DNA of 64,000 nucleotides from Chitinophaga sp. GbtcB8 (GCF_019091455.1 NZ_JAGXJN010000005.1:152418-216417); one strand, 5' to 3'; positions 54,261-62,813 are shown, counted from the stretch's first letter. Translations and numbers: made by a program. The notes: a model not told the origin generated them from the sequence alone.

Positions 54261-54776
54261 TTAATCCGCTACTATTGCCGCCTGCTTTAATAAATTCAGC
54301 TGCCCCATATGATAGGTCATATGTGTAATACGCCCCAGCAGCACATTCAGCTTATTCCGTTTAGGATCCAGCGCAAAGTCCTCTGCAGAAACACGCGTAT
54401 GCCGTTCCAGCCACTGCGGGGTGCTGAAGTTTGAGAAATGATTGGTTAACGCGCTGGTCACATCTTCCCAATAGCTTTTTAGCTCTTCAAATGAAGGGAG
54501 CTCCGTATCCGGCAGCTGTTTATCAGGCGTGCCCAGGAAAAGGGATTCCAGCTCAGGATGCAGCCGCTCTCCCAGTCCCAGCATAGGCAGCAGGCTGTCG
54601 TTGGCAGCAGTCAGGTGGCCCAGCAGGTATACTGCACGGTTACGGCCCGCAGCCACTTCCTGGTAATAAAAATCAGTATCGTATTTGTTGAAATAACCGG
54701 TAACAGCTTTCACCTGTACATTCCAGGCATTTTTAATTAAGCCGGTAATTTGTTCTGATAAGAGCAGATCTGACAT
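54261..54776 (-). CDS. DinB-like (DUF664-type) protein
   Basis: A 171-residue four-helix protein. The DinB metal-binding histidines are not all plain: 'VYLLGHLTAANDSLLPMLGL' supplies one and 'LGRITHMTYHMGQLNLLKQA' supplies two, at the positions used by the family. Members are divalent-metal-dependent thiol-transferase or unknown enzymes (bacillithiol transferase group). It stands 44 bp downstream of the SDR gene on the same strand and may be cotranscribed with it. Confidence 0.85.
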   Translation of the reverse strand: MSDLLLSEQITGLIKNAWNVQVKAVTGYFNKYDTDFYYQEVAAGRNRAVYLLGHLTAANDSLLPMLGLGERLHPELESLFLGTPDKQLPDTELPSFEELKSYWEDVTSALTNHFSNFSTPQWLERHTRVSAEDFALDPKRNKLNVLLGRITHMTYHMGQLNLLKQAAIVAD

Positions 54777-54820
54777 GGTGGGATCAAATTTAGTGTGTGA
54801 TGTTTAAAGATGGGGATCGC

Positions 54821-55591
54821 TTATGCCAGCATACCTCCATCCACGGCAATAGATTCGCCGGTAAGGAAAAGCGATTTGCTGGTACCCAGGAACACAATGG
54901 CCTGCGCTACTTCTTCCGGCGAACCGGCGCGTTGTAAAGGAACAGTGGATAACAGCCCGGATTTATATTCTTCATTATGACCTACAAAACGGTTCAGCAT
55001 ACCCGTTTCAATAGGGCCGGGCGCTATTACATTCACACGTATGCCGGCGGAGGCTACTTCCAGCGCAGCAGAGCGGCTAAGACCTTCCACCGCATGTTTG
55101 CTGGCCGTGTATACTGATGCGCCTGCGGCGCCCTGCCGGCCCAGTACGGAAGATACGTTGATAATGCTGCCATGCCCCTGCGCTACCATTACTTTCAGCT
55201 CATGCTTTAAGCTCAGTAATACGCCCAGCACATTGGTCTGGAAAATGGCTTCGTAAGTTTCCAGCGTTTGCTCCACTACCGGGCCAGGCTGCCCTTCTGT
55301 TCCGGCATTATTAACGGCTACGTCTAAACGCCCGAATTTTGCAACGGTTTGCTCAACCAGGTTTTGTACATCCGCCTCTTTTCTCACATCGGCATTTATA
55401 TATTCTGCGTCTACACCCAGCTCACGCAGCTCTGCTGCCAGGGCCTGCCCTTCTGCATCACGGCGGCCGCTTACTACTACGTTAGCGCCTTCCTGGGCAA
55501 ATGCAATGGCCGTAGCGCGGCCTATACCGGTAAGCGCACCGGTTACCAGTACCACACTTTGTGAAAGGTCTGGTTTAGATGTTGTTTTCAT
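54821..55591 (-). CDS. Short-chain dehydrogenase/reductase (glucose-1-dehydrogenase/FabG-like)
   Basis: A 256-residue classical SDR with TGALTGIG (residues 17-24), NNAG (94-97), S147/S148 and Y161-x3-K165 ('YTASK'). 'LTGESIAVDGGMLA' is the usual C-terminus. Its start overlaps the end of the ArsR gene upstream by 17 nt, so it is under that regulator's control in the same operon. Substrate unknown. Confidence 0.92.
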   Translation of the reverse strand: MKTTSKPDLSQSVVLVTGALTGIGRATAIAFAQEGANVVVSGRRDAEGQALAAELRELGVDAEYINADVRKEADVQNLVEQTVAKFGRLDVAVNNAGTEGQPGPVVEQTLETYEAIFQTNVLGVLLSLKHELKVMVAQGHGSIINVSSVLGRQGAAGASVYTASKHAVEGLSRSAALEVASAGIRVNVIAPGPIETGMLNRFVGHNEEYKSGLLSTVPLQRAGSPEEVAQAIVFLGTSKSLFLTGESIAVDGGMLA

Positions 55592-55913
55592 TTGTTGATA
55601 TTTTATTATTGTCAGAAGATATTAGTTTATCTGCGGGCGCTTTGGCCACATACGGATGCAGGAGCTGCAGGTATGTTTCAAAGCGGTTATTATTAATGCG
55701 GTACCGGGTGGTACGGCCTTCCTTTTCTGCTATTAACAGGCCCGCATCCACCAGCTGTTTGGTGTGGTGCGAAACCGTTGACTGTGCCAGGTGTAACATG
55801 TCCATAACGGCAGCGCATTGCATCCATCCTTCTTTGCAGATGGCCTGCACGATCTTCAGCCGGTACGGATCACCCAGGGCTTTGGATATTTTTTCAATTT
55901 CACGGTTACTCAT
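55575..55913 (-). CDS. ArsR-family regulator (paralogue of 56159-56446)
   Basis: A 112-residue winged-helix regulator: 'KISKALGDPYRLKIVQAICK' (the family's opening helix), recognition helix 'LAQSTVSHHTKQLVDAG', and wing 'EKEGRTTRYRIN'. About 17 extra residues (ADKLISSDNNKISTNENNI) form a polar tail. There is no ArsR-type metal-binding cysteine pair in the recognition helix; a Cys occurs in 'ICKEGWMQCAAV', also present in the paralogue. It leads the SDR operon. Likely autoregulated via the ATCGATT sites at 55955-55976. Confidence 0.9.
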   Translation of the reverse strand: MSNREIEKISKALGDPYRLKIVQAICKEGWMQCAAVMDMLHLAQSTVSHHTKQLVDAGLLIAEKEGRTTRYRINNNRFETYLQLLHPYVAKAPADKLISSDNNKISTNENNI

Positions 55914-55954
55914 ATTACCTGCTTTTAATGGAACAGCGCCAGCAACTTATTTAT

Positions 55955-55976
55955 AAATCGAAATAAATCGATTAAT
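55955..55976. promoter_or_regulatory. Candidate ArsR operator near 55913 gene
   Basis: AAATCGAAATAAATCGATTAAT contains two ATCGA half-sites, related to the sites at 56115 and 56456. It lies about 45 bp before the ArsR start. Confidence 0.5.
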
Positions 55977-55984
55977 AAATTCAA

Positions 55985-56032
55985 AAAAAGGGCCGGTGGT
56001 GTACATAACACTTTCCCCGGGCCCTTTTTCAT
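55985..56032 (-). terminator. Terminator hairpin between the two ArsR genes
   Basis: AAAGGGCC at about 55987-55994 pairs with GGGCCCTTT at about 56018-56028 around a long loop. On the minus strand the stem is followed by seven U residues. It would stop transcription from the right-hand ArsR unit. Confidence 0.6.
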
Positions 56033-56098
56033 GATCCCTTATAGCTAAATATCTAAACCTTTCAATCTTCTAATTCCACGCTGCCGCTTTTGCTGATA

Positions 56099-56144
56099 CA
56101 AAGTTATACAAACAAATCGATTAAACGAAATATTTCGATTAATA
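56099..56144 (-). promoter_or_regulatory. Candidate promoter with ATCGATT and CGAAATATTTCG sites
   Basis: TAACTTTG on the minus strand (56106-56099) matches the -7 consensus. Upstream are AAATCGATT (56115-56123), the perfect 12-bp palindrome CGAAATATTTCG (56127-56138) and TCGATTAAT (56136-56144), all resembling the ArsR sites nearby. The -33 position reads TTTCG, not a clean TTG. Confidence 0.4.
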
Positions 56145-56158
56145 GAGATAAAAAATTT

Positions 56159-56446
56159 TTACCGCTCAAACTTCCTTAAAAAATCCACATAGTCGTTAAA
56201 GCCTTCCCGGTTCACCTTATACTTAGTGCAGCGGCCATCCTTTTCCGTATGCAGCAGATCCGCATCCACCAGCTGCTTCAGGTGGTGCGAAACGGTAGAC
56301 TGGGCCAGGTCGAACATGTCCACAATAACGGTACACTGCATCCAGTCCGGCTCCTTTTTGATGGCCTCCATGATCTTAATCCGGTAAGGATCGCTTAAGG
56401 CTTTGGAGATCCGCTCAATCCGCTTTAGGTCAAATGATGAATTCAT
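56159..56446 (-). CDS. ArsR-family regulator (paralogue of 55575-55913)
   Basis: A 95-residue protein almost wholly one winged-helix domain: 'RISKALSDPYRIKIMEAIKK', recognition helix 'LAQSTVSHHLKQLVDAD', wing 'EKDGRCTKYKVN'. It is very similar to the ArsR protein 250 bp downstream, so the two come from a duplication. 'DWMQCTVIVDMFDLAQ' keeps the Cys shared with the paralogue. Its promoter overlaps an ATCGAT site, consistent with autorepression. No target gene is directly downstream: the space to the next ArsR gene holds a promoter-like site and a terminator. Confidence 0.9.
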   Translation of the reverse strand: MNSSFDLKRIERISKALSDPYRIKIMEAIKKEPDWMQCTVIVDMFDLAQSTVSHHLKQLVDADLLHTEKDGRCTKYKVNREGFNDYVDFLRKFER

Positions 56447-56451
56447 TGTTG

Positions 56452-56482
56452 CAAATTTATCGATTTATGGGCAAAGGACCAA
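56452..56482 (-). promoter_or_regulatory. Promoter of ArsR gene 56159-56446 with ATCGAT operator in the spacer
   Basis: On the minus strand, TTG (56482-56480), then exactly 20 bp, then TAAATTTG (56459-56452), an exact match to the Bacteroidota consensus. The palindrome ATCGAT (56459-56464) sits at the junction of spacer and -7 box. With the -7 G at about -4, transcription would start within a few bases of the ATG at 56446, giving a nearly leaderless mRNA. Confidence 0.65.
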
Positions 56483-56586
56483 GCCATATCAATATCGTAC
56501 TGATGCGGGACATTTTTCCTGCTGACCACCATCATAGGCCAGGAAAAAACACGGTATTAAATTGCCATGAAAACTTTCTATAAGCA

Positions 56587-56967
56587 ATGAGAAACGGAAA
56601 ACCCGGGGAGCTGATCGCAGATAACGAAAACTGGAAAAACGAGCTAAAAGTGCTGGAAGACGGCATTATACGTTTTAAAACAAAGCTGGCGGGCATCCTG
56701 GAAGCTGATCTTCAGCTGTATGAGCTGGAACAGCTGGAATATTTCCAGAACAAGTTCCTGAAAATGGATGATCAGATCAGCCTGTTGCGCCATGAAGTAA
56801 GGGAGCAGCTGCACCTGCTGCAGCAGCTATCACAGTCCAGCGGCCCCCAGCTGAAAAAGATCCTGGACCTGCAATACAGGCTGGAAGTGAAGATGATCAT
56901 TATCCAGGGGAACTTTGACCTGCTGAGCTCCGAATTTAGCGGTTACCTGCAAAAAACCTGTTCTTAA
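56587..56967 (+). CDS. Small coiled-coil protein of unknown function
   Basis: A 126-residue, strongly helical protein with heptad-like repeats in 'ADLQLYELEQLEYFQNKFLK' and 'LRHEVREQLHLLQQLSQSSG'. It has no signal peptide or domain I recognise. Its stop overlaps the stop of the convergent response regulator by a few bases. Its position beside a kinase/response regulator pair hints at a helper role, but nothing in the sequence shows it. Confidence 0.7.
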   Translation: MRNGKPGELIADNENWKNELKVLEDGIIRFKTKLAGILEADLQLYELEQLEYFQNKFLKMDDQISLLRHEVREQLHLLQQLSQSSGPQLKKILDLQYRLEVKMIIIQGNFDLLSSEFSGYLQKTCS

Positions 56968-58022
56968 TACAACAGGGCGCCCAGCTTTTTTTCATTGAGT
57001 ATAATGATGGCCCCATCTTTTATATCGATGAGTTTTTCTTCCCGGAAATCGCCCAAAGTGCGGATCAGCGATTCAGTAGCCGTACCGGCAATGGCGGCCA
57101 GGTTATCACGGCTGATGTCAATGGCAAACGGTCCTTCTTTGTGCCCGCTGTATTTTTTGTGCAGGTGCATTAACGCTTCGGCCACTTTTTTGCGCAGGGA
57201 GTTATACGCCAGGCCCAGTAGCTGCTGCTCTTTGCCGGTAATATTGCGGGCCAGCAGCCGTATGAACTGCACGGCTACCTCATGGTTGTTATGCAGTAGC
57301 TCTTCAAAATCTTCACGGGGAATAACGGCTATCTCGCATTCTTCCATGGCCTCAGCAGTTTCTTTATACACCGTTCCTTCCAGCAGGGCTATGTAACCCA
57401 GGAAATCGCCTGCATTATACAGCTCCACTACCAGCTCTTTACCATCCTCATTCCGCTTAAATGTTTTTATTTTTCCTTTTTGAATATAGAACAGGTGGGC
57501 AGGATGGTTCCCTTCCATATAAATAACCTGCTTCTTTTTAAACTTATCTGTATTACGCCCTTCAGACAGCAGCTGCAAAGATTCTTTACCCGTAGCAGCC
57601 TGCATCAGCTTATTCAGCCCTTCGGGGTTAGAGGCAAATTCCTGCTTCTTCAGCAGGGCTTTTTTCAAACGGCCTTCTATAGCATGCAGCAGCTCTGTAC
57701 CGCTGAATGGTTTGGTAATATAATCATCTGCCCCCATTTCCATGCCTTTTCGGAAATCGGTACGCTCTGTTTTGGCTGTCAGGAAAATAAAGGGAACATC
57801 CTGCAAATCATCATTACGCTGCAGCATATGCAAAACGCCAAAACCATCCAGCACCGGCATCATAATATCACAGATCACCAGGTCCGGCTTTTGCTGCAAA
57901 GCCAGCTCCACACCCAGTTTTCCGTTTTCCGCGGTTAATACTTTATACCCGGCCAGGTCCAGGATCTCTGCCGTGTTTTCCCGGATGTCTGTATTGTCTT
58001 CTATCAGCAAAATGGTTTGCAT
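56964..58022 (-). CDS. Response regulator with REC, cNMP-binding and Crp-type HTH domains
   Basis: A 352-residue protein starting at 58022 (MQTILLIEDNTD); a longer frame lies inside the kinase gene. REC domain: acidic pair E8/D9, phosphoacceptor D52 in 'VICDIMMPVLDG', Lys104 in 'YITKPFSG'. From about residue 150, a cNMP-type sensing domain follows ('GNHPAHLFYIQKGKIKTFKR', 'YNAGDFLGYIALLEG'), then a Crp/Fnr HTH ('ISRDNLAAIAGTATESLIRT'). No N-terminal iron-sulfur cysteine cluster of FNR is seen. The gene begins 1 nt after the kinase stop, so they are partners. It may control the nearby cbb3 genes (inference). Confidence 0.93.
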   Translation of the reverse strand: MQTILLIEDNTDIRENTAEILDLAGYKVLTAENGKLGVELALQQKPDLVICDIMMPVLDGFGVLHMLQRNDDLQDVPFIFLTAKTERTDFRKGMEMGADDYITKPFSGTELLHAIEGRLKKALLKKQEFASNPEGLNKLMQAATGKESLQLLSEGRNTDKFKKKQVIYMEGNHPAHLFYIQKGKIKTFKRNEDGKELVVELYNAGDFLGYIALLEGTVYKETAEAMEECEIAVIPREDFEELLHNNHEVAVQFIRLLARNITGKEQQLLGLAYNSLRKKVAEALMHLHKKYSGHKEGPFAIDISRDNLAAIAGTATESLIRTLGDFREEKLIDIKDGAIIILNEKKLGALLY

Positions 58023-58023
58023 A

Positions 58024-59604
58024 TTAATAGCTGGCTGTTTCGTTATGTAAAGAAAAATCAATGGTAAAAGTAGTGCCCACGCCTAATTCACTCTCACAGG
58101 ATATGCGGCCGTTCATCAGCTCACTGTACTTGCTTACAATATGCAGCCCCAGGCCGGTACCCTGTATATTGCTTACATTGGCGCCGCGGTAAAACCGTTC
58201 AAACAGGTGCTGCTGGTCCTCCTGCGACATGCCTATACCATTATCCTTTACCTGCAGCTGAAAAGTGTTGTAATCTTTTTTAGTGTAAATGCCAATAGTA
58301 GCGCCGGGGGCGGAGAACTTGATGGCATTGCCCAGCAGGTTCATGATAATATGTTTCATTAAAGAAGGGTCCAGCAATACTTCCGGGGTGCCGGTATGAA
58401 AGTAGCTGATCTCCTGCCCTTCCTTGATCATACCGTGCATTTCCTGTATTACGGTGTTAATGTTATCTGCAATATCAAAGCTGCTCATGCGCACCTGGAT
58501 CTTACCTTCCTCAATCCTGCCTACGGATAAAAAGTCGTTCAGGATATCTGTAAGCAGGTTCACGGAAGTGACTATACGCTGTATGTGCTTGTTCCGTTTG
58601 GGCTGATCAGCCTCCGCGGCATATTGTTTTACTAAAAAAGCAGATGACAGGATGGTGCTGAGCGGGGTGCGGAACTCGTGGGAGGCCATGGACACAAACC
58701 GCGTCTTTAGCTCATTCAGCTCCTTTTCCTTACCCAGGGCAAGGGTAAGCTCCTCTTTGGAAAGCTCCAGCTGCTCCAGCGCTTTGCGCAGCTGCAGGGT
58801 GCGGTCCTCTACCATTTGCTCCAGCTCATTGTTCAGCCGCTCCACTTTTTCTTCCGCTTTTTTTCTTTCCGTAATATTATTTACGTAGGCGATCACAAAT
58901 GCGCCTTCTTCATTCTGGTAGTGGCTCAGGCTTATTTCTACGGGAAACTCCGAACCGTCCTTCCGCACGGCAAACAGGTCTAAACCTATGCCCATAGGGC
59001 GGTTCTGCGGATGCTCATTAAAGCGGGTGCGGTGGCCTACATGCCGGTGGTGCGCACGGGCAGGGATCAGCACTTCTACCTTTTTCCCGGTGAGCTCCTG
59101 CCGTTGATAACCAAACTGGTTCAGCGCAAAATCATTGATCAGTACAATCTCTCCTTCTTTATTGGTTACCAGGATGCCAATGCTGGCATAATCAAATAAA
59201 GCCCCGAAACGCTGCAGCTCCTTGCTTAGCAGCTGCTGGTGGCGGGTATCTGAAGGCAGGGTGGTAATGCGGAAAGCACAATAGTCCTTGCCTGCATGCC
59301 TGAATGAAATATCATCATACGAACCGGAAAAGGTTTCCCCTGCCAGGTTGGTCCACTGCCGCTCTTTTGACGGTTCCCTTTTTTCCGTGCCGGGCCTGCA
59401 GATGCCAAACCCGTGCTTATCCAGGATGCCCTGTAAGACGGCATGATCATCGGTGCCCAGCATTTTGATACCGGTTTCATTAATATACAACAGCTGCCCG
59501 CTCGCCTGCTCCCGCACAGCCACCAGCCCGGGTTCCCGCTCCAGTACAGCAGCAAAAACAGAAAGCTGGAAATTAATATCAAGATCGTGAATGGAAAAGT
59601 TCAT
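58024..59604 (-). CDS. PAS-domain sensor histidine kinase
   Basis: A 526-residue protein with no membrane segment. The N-terminal ~110 residues form a first PAS-like unit ('AVREQASGQLLYINETGIKM'), and residues ~130-250 a clear second PAS domain ('YASIGILVTNKEGEIVLIND', 'SLSHYQNEEGAFVIAYVNNI'). A coiled coil (~250-300) leads to the H-box 'FVSMASHEFRTPLSTILSS' (H309). The ATPase domain shows 'NLLGNAIKFSAPGATIGIYT', 'VKDNGIGMSQEDQQHLFERF' and 'QGTGLGLHIVSKY'. No haem-ligand His pattern of FixL is evident. It is cotranscribed with the REC-Crp response regulator, 1 nt apart. Confidence 0.93.
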   Translation of the reverse strand: MNFSIHDLDINFQLSVFAAVLEREPGLVAVREQASGQLLYINETGIKMLGTDDHAVLQGILDKHGFGICRPGTEKREPSKERQWTNLAGETFSGSYDDISFRHAGKDYCAFRITTLPSDTRHQQLLSKELQRFGALFDYASIGILVTNKEGEIVLINDFALNQFGYQRQELTGKKVEVLIPARAHHRHVGHRTRFNEHPQNRPMGIGLDLFAVRKDGSEFPVEISLSHYQNEEGAFVIAYVNNITERKKAEEKVERLNNELEQMVEDRTLQLRKALEQLELSKEELTLALGKEKELNELKTRFVSMASHEFRTPLSTILSSAFLVKQYAAEADQPKRNKHIQRIVTSVNLLTDILNDFLSVGRIEEGKIQVRMSSFDIADNINTVIQEMHGMIKEGQEISYFHTGTPEVLLDPSLMKHIIMNLLGNAIKFSAPGATIGIYTKKDYNTFQLQVKDNGIGMSQEDQQHLFERFYRGANVSNIQGTGLGLHIVSKYSELMNGRISCESELGVGTTFTIDFSLHNETASY

Positions 59605-59772
59605 ATCATTAAAGTAATGTGAAAGTTACAGTTTTTTCCGGCTGTATCATTACGGCCCAAAGTGCAAAAATCCCCGGGAAGGATATATGATCACAATCAT
59701 TACCCTCCCTGACAGCCATCATTGAGGGGCAGGCAGCAGCAGCTTAACATTGCAGTGTATAAACCTTTAACC

Positions 59773-60168
59773 ATGGAGATCTATATAAGCGAGGACGCCA
59801 CCATTGCCACCCTGCAGCATGAGTTCCAGGAGGCTTATCCTTATCTGAAGCTGGAATGCTACCGGCAGCCCCACAGCGAAGGCCAGGCCTGCGCCATGGC
59901 CGATAAGCTGCCGTCAGCAACACCCATAGAAGATATACGTATGATACACAATTTTGGCTGGCTGGATATTGGCCACCACCGTACGGCAGCAGCAGTAGAA
60001 CATGACTTTTTTCACAAATATGGATTGAGCGTACAAATACTGCGCAAATCCGGCGATCTGTGGCTGCAAACCACCGTCACCGATAACTGGACGCTGGGAC
60101 AAATGAACGAAGAAGGACAGCTGGCGGAAAAGAACATTTTTTATTACCCGGGTGAACCAGTGGAATAA
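59773..60168 (+). CDS. Hypothetical protein
   Basis: A 131-residue protein; ATG at 59773 (MEIYISEDATIATLQHEFQE) chosen over a TTG at 59722. The start resembles a small beta-alpha unit and the rest is mixed: 'IRMIHNFGWLDIGHHRTAAA' and 'VQILRKSGDLWLQTTVTDNW' then 'TLGQMNEEGQLAEK'. It has no signal peptide, membrane segment or known motif. It is a single gene, ending in a terminator, upstream of the cbb3 block. Confidence 0.7.
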   Translation: MEIYISEDATIATLQHEFQEAYPYLKLECYRQPHSEGQACAMADKLPSATPIEDIRMIHNFGWLDIGHHRTAAAVEHDFFHKYGLSVQILRKSGDLWLQTTVTDNWTLGQMNEEGQLAEKNIFYYPGEPVE

Positions 60169-60198
60169 TTTTTACCTTTTCATAATCTATGCTCAGAT

Positions 60199-60233
60199 AA
60201 AACCGGTATTGCTTTAAAGCAGCCGGTTTTTTT
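60199..60233 (+). terminator. Rho-independent terminator
   Basis: AAAACCGG (60199-60206) pairs with CCGGTTTT (60223-60230), with an inner palindrome TGCTTTAAAGCA. The stem runs into a seven-U tract (60227-60233). It lies 31 bp after the stop at 60168. Confidence 0.85.
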
Positions 60234-60253
60234 GTGCCGCTTTTTACCATACC

Positions 60254-60318
60254 TGATAAATATCATCCCCGGATATGATGTCCGTCATTGCCGCCCCTGC
60301 CCCCTCCTTTTACTTTTG
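60254..60318 (+). promoter_or_regulatory. cbb3-block promoter with FNR-like site
   Basis: TGAT-AAAT-ATCA (60254-60265) matches the core of an FNR/CRP-type palindrome (TTGAT-N4-ATCAA). ATTG at 60287-60290, 20 bp of spacer, then TACTTTTG (60311-60318) fits the Bacteroidota promoter. With a start near 60322, the site is centred near -62, a usual class I activator position. A Crp/Fnr-type protein (for example the REC-Crp regulator at 56964) may bind it. Confidence 0.6.
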
Positions 60319-60336
60319 AACTTATAACCGAAAGGC

Positions 60337-62763
60337 ATGATAACCGTTGAAACCAGCTGCTACCATTGCGGCGAAACCTGTGAAAATACAGACATTCTCC
60401 TGGACGATAAGCCGTTTTGCTGTGAAGGTTGTAAGCTGGTATTTGAGCTGCTGAACGGTAACGGGCTTTGTACCTATTACCAATTGAACGGGCAGCCGGG
60501 CGCACCCCAACGCAGCCTGGCAAGGCCTGATAAATTTGCCTTCCTGGAAGATGAAAAGATCCGGCAGCAGCTGGTACAGTTCCGCAATGATACCCATACC
60601 CATGTTACCTTTTATATTCCGCAGATACATTGCAGCTCCTGCCTGTGGCTGCTGGAGCACCTGCATAAGCTGGATGATGGCGTGCAGCGCGTAACCGTGA
60701 ATTTTGCGCGTAAGGAAGCGCAGGTGATCTTTCAGCAATCCCAAACCTCTTTACGTAAGGTGGCGGAGCTGCTTACCAGCATTGGGTATGAGCCTTACAT
60801 CAGCCTGCAGGACCTGCAGCATAAAAAACCGGCAGTGAACCGGCAGCTGATCTACCAGCTGGGCGTAGCTGGTTTTTGTTTTGGCAATATTATGCTGCTT
60901 AGCTTCCCCGAATATTTTTCCGGCAACGGTGGTATGGATACCCATTTGTTCCGTTACCTGAACCTGCTGTTATCCTTACCCGTGTTCCTGTACAGCGCGC
61001 AGGCATTTTACCGGTCGGCCTGGGGCGGCCTTAAACATGGGTTCATGAATATAGATGTACCCATTGTACTGGCCATTATAGTCACCTTTACCCGCAGCCT
61101 TATTGATATTGGCACTAACAGCGGGGCCGGGTATTTTGATGCCATGACCGGCATTGTGTTCTTTATGCTGGCAGGCCGCGTGCTGCAGGATAAAACCTAC
61201 CAGGGCCTTTCCTTTGACCGGGACTATACCAGCTATTTTCCTATAGCCGTTACCGCTATACGCGGCAAAAAGAATGTGCCCGTTGCCCTGCCGGATATAA
61301 AGGAAGGAGAAACCTTACTGATCCATAATAATGAGCTGGTACCGGCAGATGGGATCCTCGTTAAAGGCAGCGCGCTGATCGATTACAGCTTTGTAACCGG
61401 CGAGGCCGATCCTGTGCCCTGCCTTACCGGGGATCTTATTTATGCCGGCGGCCGGCAGCTGGAAGGCAATATACAGCTGCACACTATTAAAGCCGTAGCG
61501 CAAAGTTACCTCACCAGCCTGTGGAACCGGCAGGAGCTGCAGCAGGACACGCACAAACAACCCTCTTTCATACACCTGCTGGGCGGCCATTTTACCTGGG
61601 TGGTACTGGGCATTACCGTGTTAACAGCCGCCTGGTGGGGCTTTCATAACCCGGCAAAAATATGGCCCTCTGTAACGGCTATATTAATTATTGCCTGCCC
61701 CTGCGCCCTGCTGCTGGCAGCATCCTTTACCAACGGGCACATTTTAAGCATATTAAGCCGGCATAAATTATACCTGCGTAATGCGGCCGCTATTGAAAGG
61801 CTGGCCGCTACAGATCATATTGTATTTGACAAAACCGGCACGCTTACAGACAAGCAAAAAGCCATTACTGTTTTTAACGGGCGGCCGCTTAGCCGCCATG
61901 AACGGCTGCAGGCAGCAGCTTTGGCAGCACAGTCCACTCACCCGCTAAGCCGCATGGTGCGCGACTTTTGCGGCAGCAACCATATACCTGTAAAGGACTT
62001 TGAACAGGTAACAGGCATGGGTATCAGCGGTACGGTGATGAAGGATACCATCCGCCTGGGTAATGCAGCTTTTACTGATGCAGCGGGTATTGCCACTACA
62101 AATGGCAGCGTGGTATACCTTTCCATTAACGGGCAGGTACGCGGTTATTTCAGCATCCGCAACGGCTACCGCACCGGCATACCGTCCTTAATACTGCAGC
62201 TGCGGAAAAAATATAAGCTCACCGTACTCTCCGGTGACCATGCACGGGATGAAAGCACGCTGCGCAAGCTCATGGGCGCTAAAGCCACCCTGCGCTTTTT
62301 ACAACAGCCGCAGGATAAGCTGGATCATATACTGGCCCTGCAGCAACAGGGGCAGCGTGTGCTTATGGTTGGCGATGGACTGAATGATGCAGGCGCCCTG
62401 AAACAAAGCGATACCGGCATTTCCCTTACGGAGGACAGTAACAATTTTACCCCTGCCAGCGATGGCATTTTAGCAGCCGCTAACCTGCCGCTGCTACCCC
62501 ACTATATACAATTATGTAAAACCAGCAAACGCATTATACTCACCAGCTTTATTTTTTCGCTGGCATACAATTTCACCGGTTTGTTCTTTGCCGTACAAGG
62601 CAAGCTATCCCCCCTTACCGCAGCTATTTTAATGCCCGCCAGCTCCATCAGCATTATACTGCTTACCTGGAGCCTGAGCGCAATGGCAGGCAAAAAGCTG
62701 CACCGTAAAGCATTACAGCTCACAACTGACGAAGATCAGTCATTTGCCTGCGCCAGGTCATAG
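60337..62763 (+). CDS. ccoI: Copper-transporting P-type ATPase for cbb3 oxidase assembly
   Basis: An 808-residue P1B ATPase. The N-terminus holds a cysteine cluster (C8, C11, C15, C28, C29, C32) of metal-binding or zinc-ribbon type. An HMA domain follows with C99-x2-C102 ('IHCSSCLWLLEHL'). The core shows 'VTGEADP' (actuator), transmembrane 'CPC' at 454-456, 'DKTGTLT' from D498, and 'MVGDGLNDAGALKQSD' (P-domain hinge). This layout is CcoI/FixI, which exports copper to the periplasmic side for the CuB centre of cbb3 oxidase. It heads the cco block and is preceded by the best promoter in this part of the window. Confidence 0.92.
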   Translation: MITVETSCYHCGETCENTDILLDDKPFCCEGCKLVFELLNGNGLCTYYQLNGQPGAPQRSLARPDKFAFLEDEKIRQQLVQFRNDTHTHVTFYIPQIHCSSCLWLLEHLHKLDDGVQRVTVNFARKEAQVIFQQSQTSLRKVAELLTSIGYEPYISLQDLQHKKPAVNRQLIYQLGVAGFCFGNIMLLSFPEYFSGNGGMDTHLFRYLNLLLSLPVFLYSAQAFYRSAWGGLKHGFMNIDVPIVLAIIVTFTRSLIDIGTNSGAGYFDAMTGIVFFMLAGRVLQDKTYQGLSFDRDYTSYFPIAVTAIRGKKNVPVALPDIKEGETLLIHNNELVPADGILVKGSALIDYSFVTGEADPVPCLTGDLIYAGGRQLEGNIQLHTIKAVAQSYLTSLWNRQELQQDTHKQPSFIHLLGGHFTWVVLGITVLTAAWWGFHNPAKIWPSVTAILIIACPCALLLAASFTNGHILSILSRHKLYLRNAAAIERLAATDHIVFDKTGTLTDKQKAITVFNGRPLSRHERLQAAALAAQSTHPLSRMVRDFCGSNHIPVKDFEQVTGMGISGTVMKDTIRLGNAAFTDAAGIATTNGSVVYLSINGQVRGYFSIRNGYRTGIPSLILQLRKKYKLTVLSGDHARDESTLRKLMGAKATLRFLQQPQDKLDHILALQQQGQRVLMVGDGLNDAGALKQSDTGISLTEDSNNFTPASDGILAAANLPLLPHYIQLCKTSKRIILTSFIFSLAYNFTGLFFAVQGKLSPLTAAILMPASSISIILLTWSLSAMAGKKLHRKALQLTTDEDQSFACARS

Positions 62764-62813
62764 TGGCCGCAGCCCGGGCATGCTAATTTTGAACTGTTCA
62801 AAAACAGATATCC

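Noticed and set aside
55985..56035. A 35-codon minus-strand frame reading through the terminator hairpin
   Set aside because: It is formed by the hairpin and U-run themselves and has no coding features.
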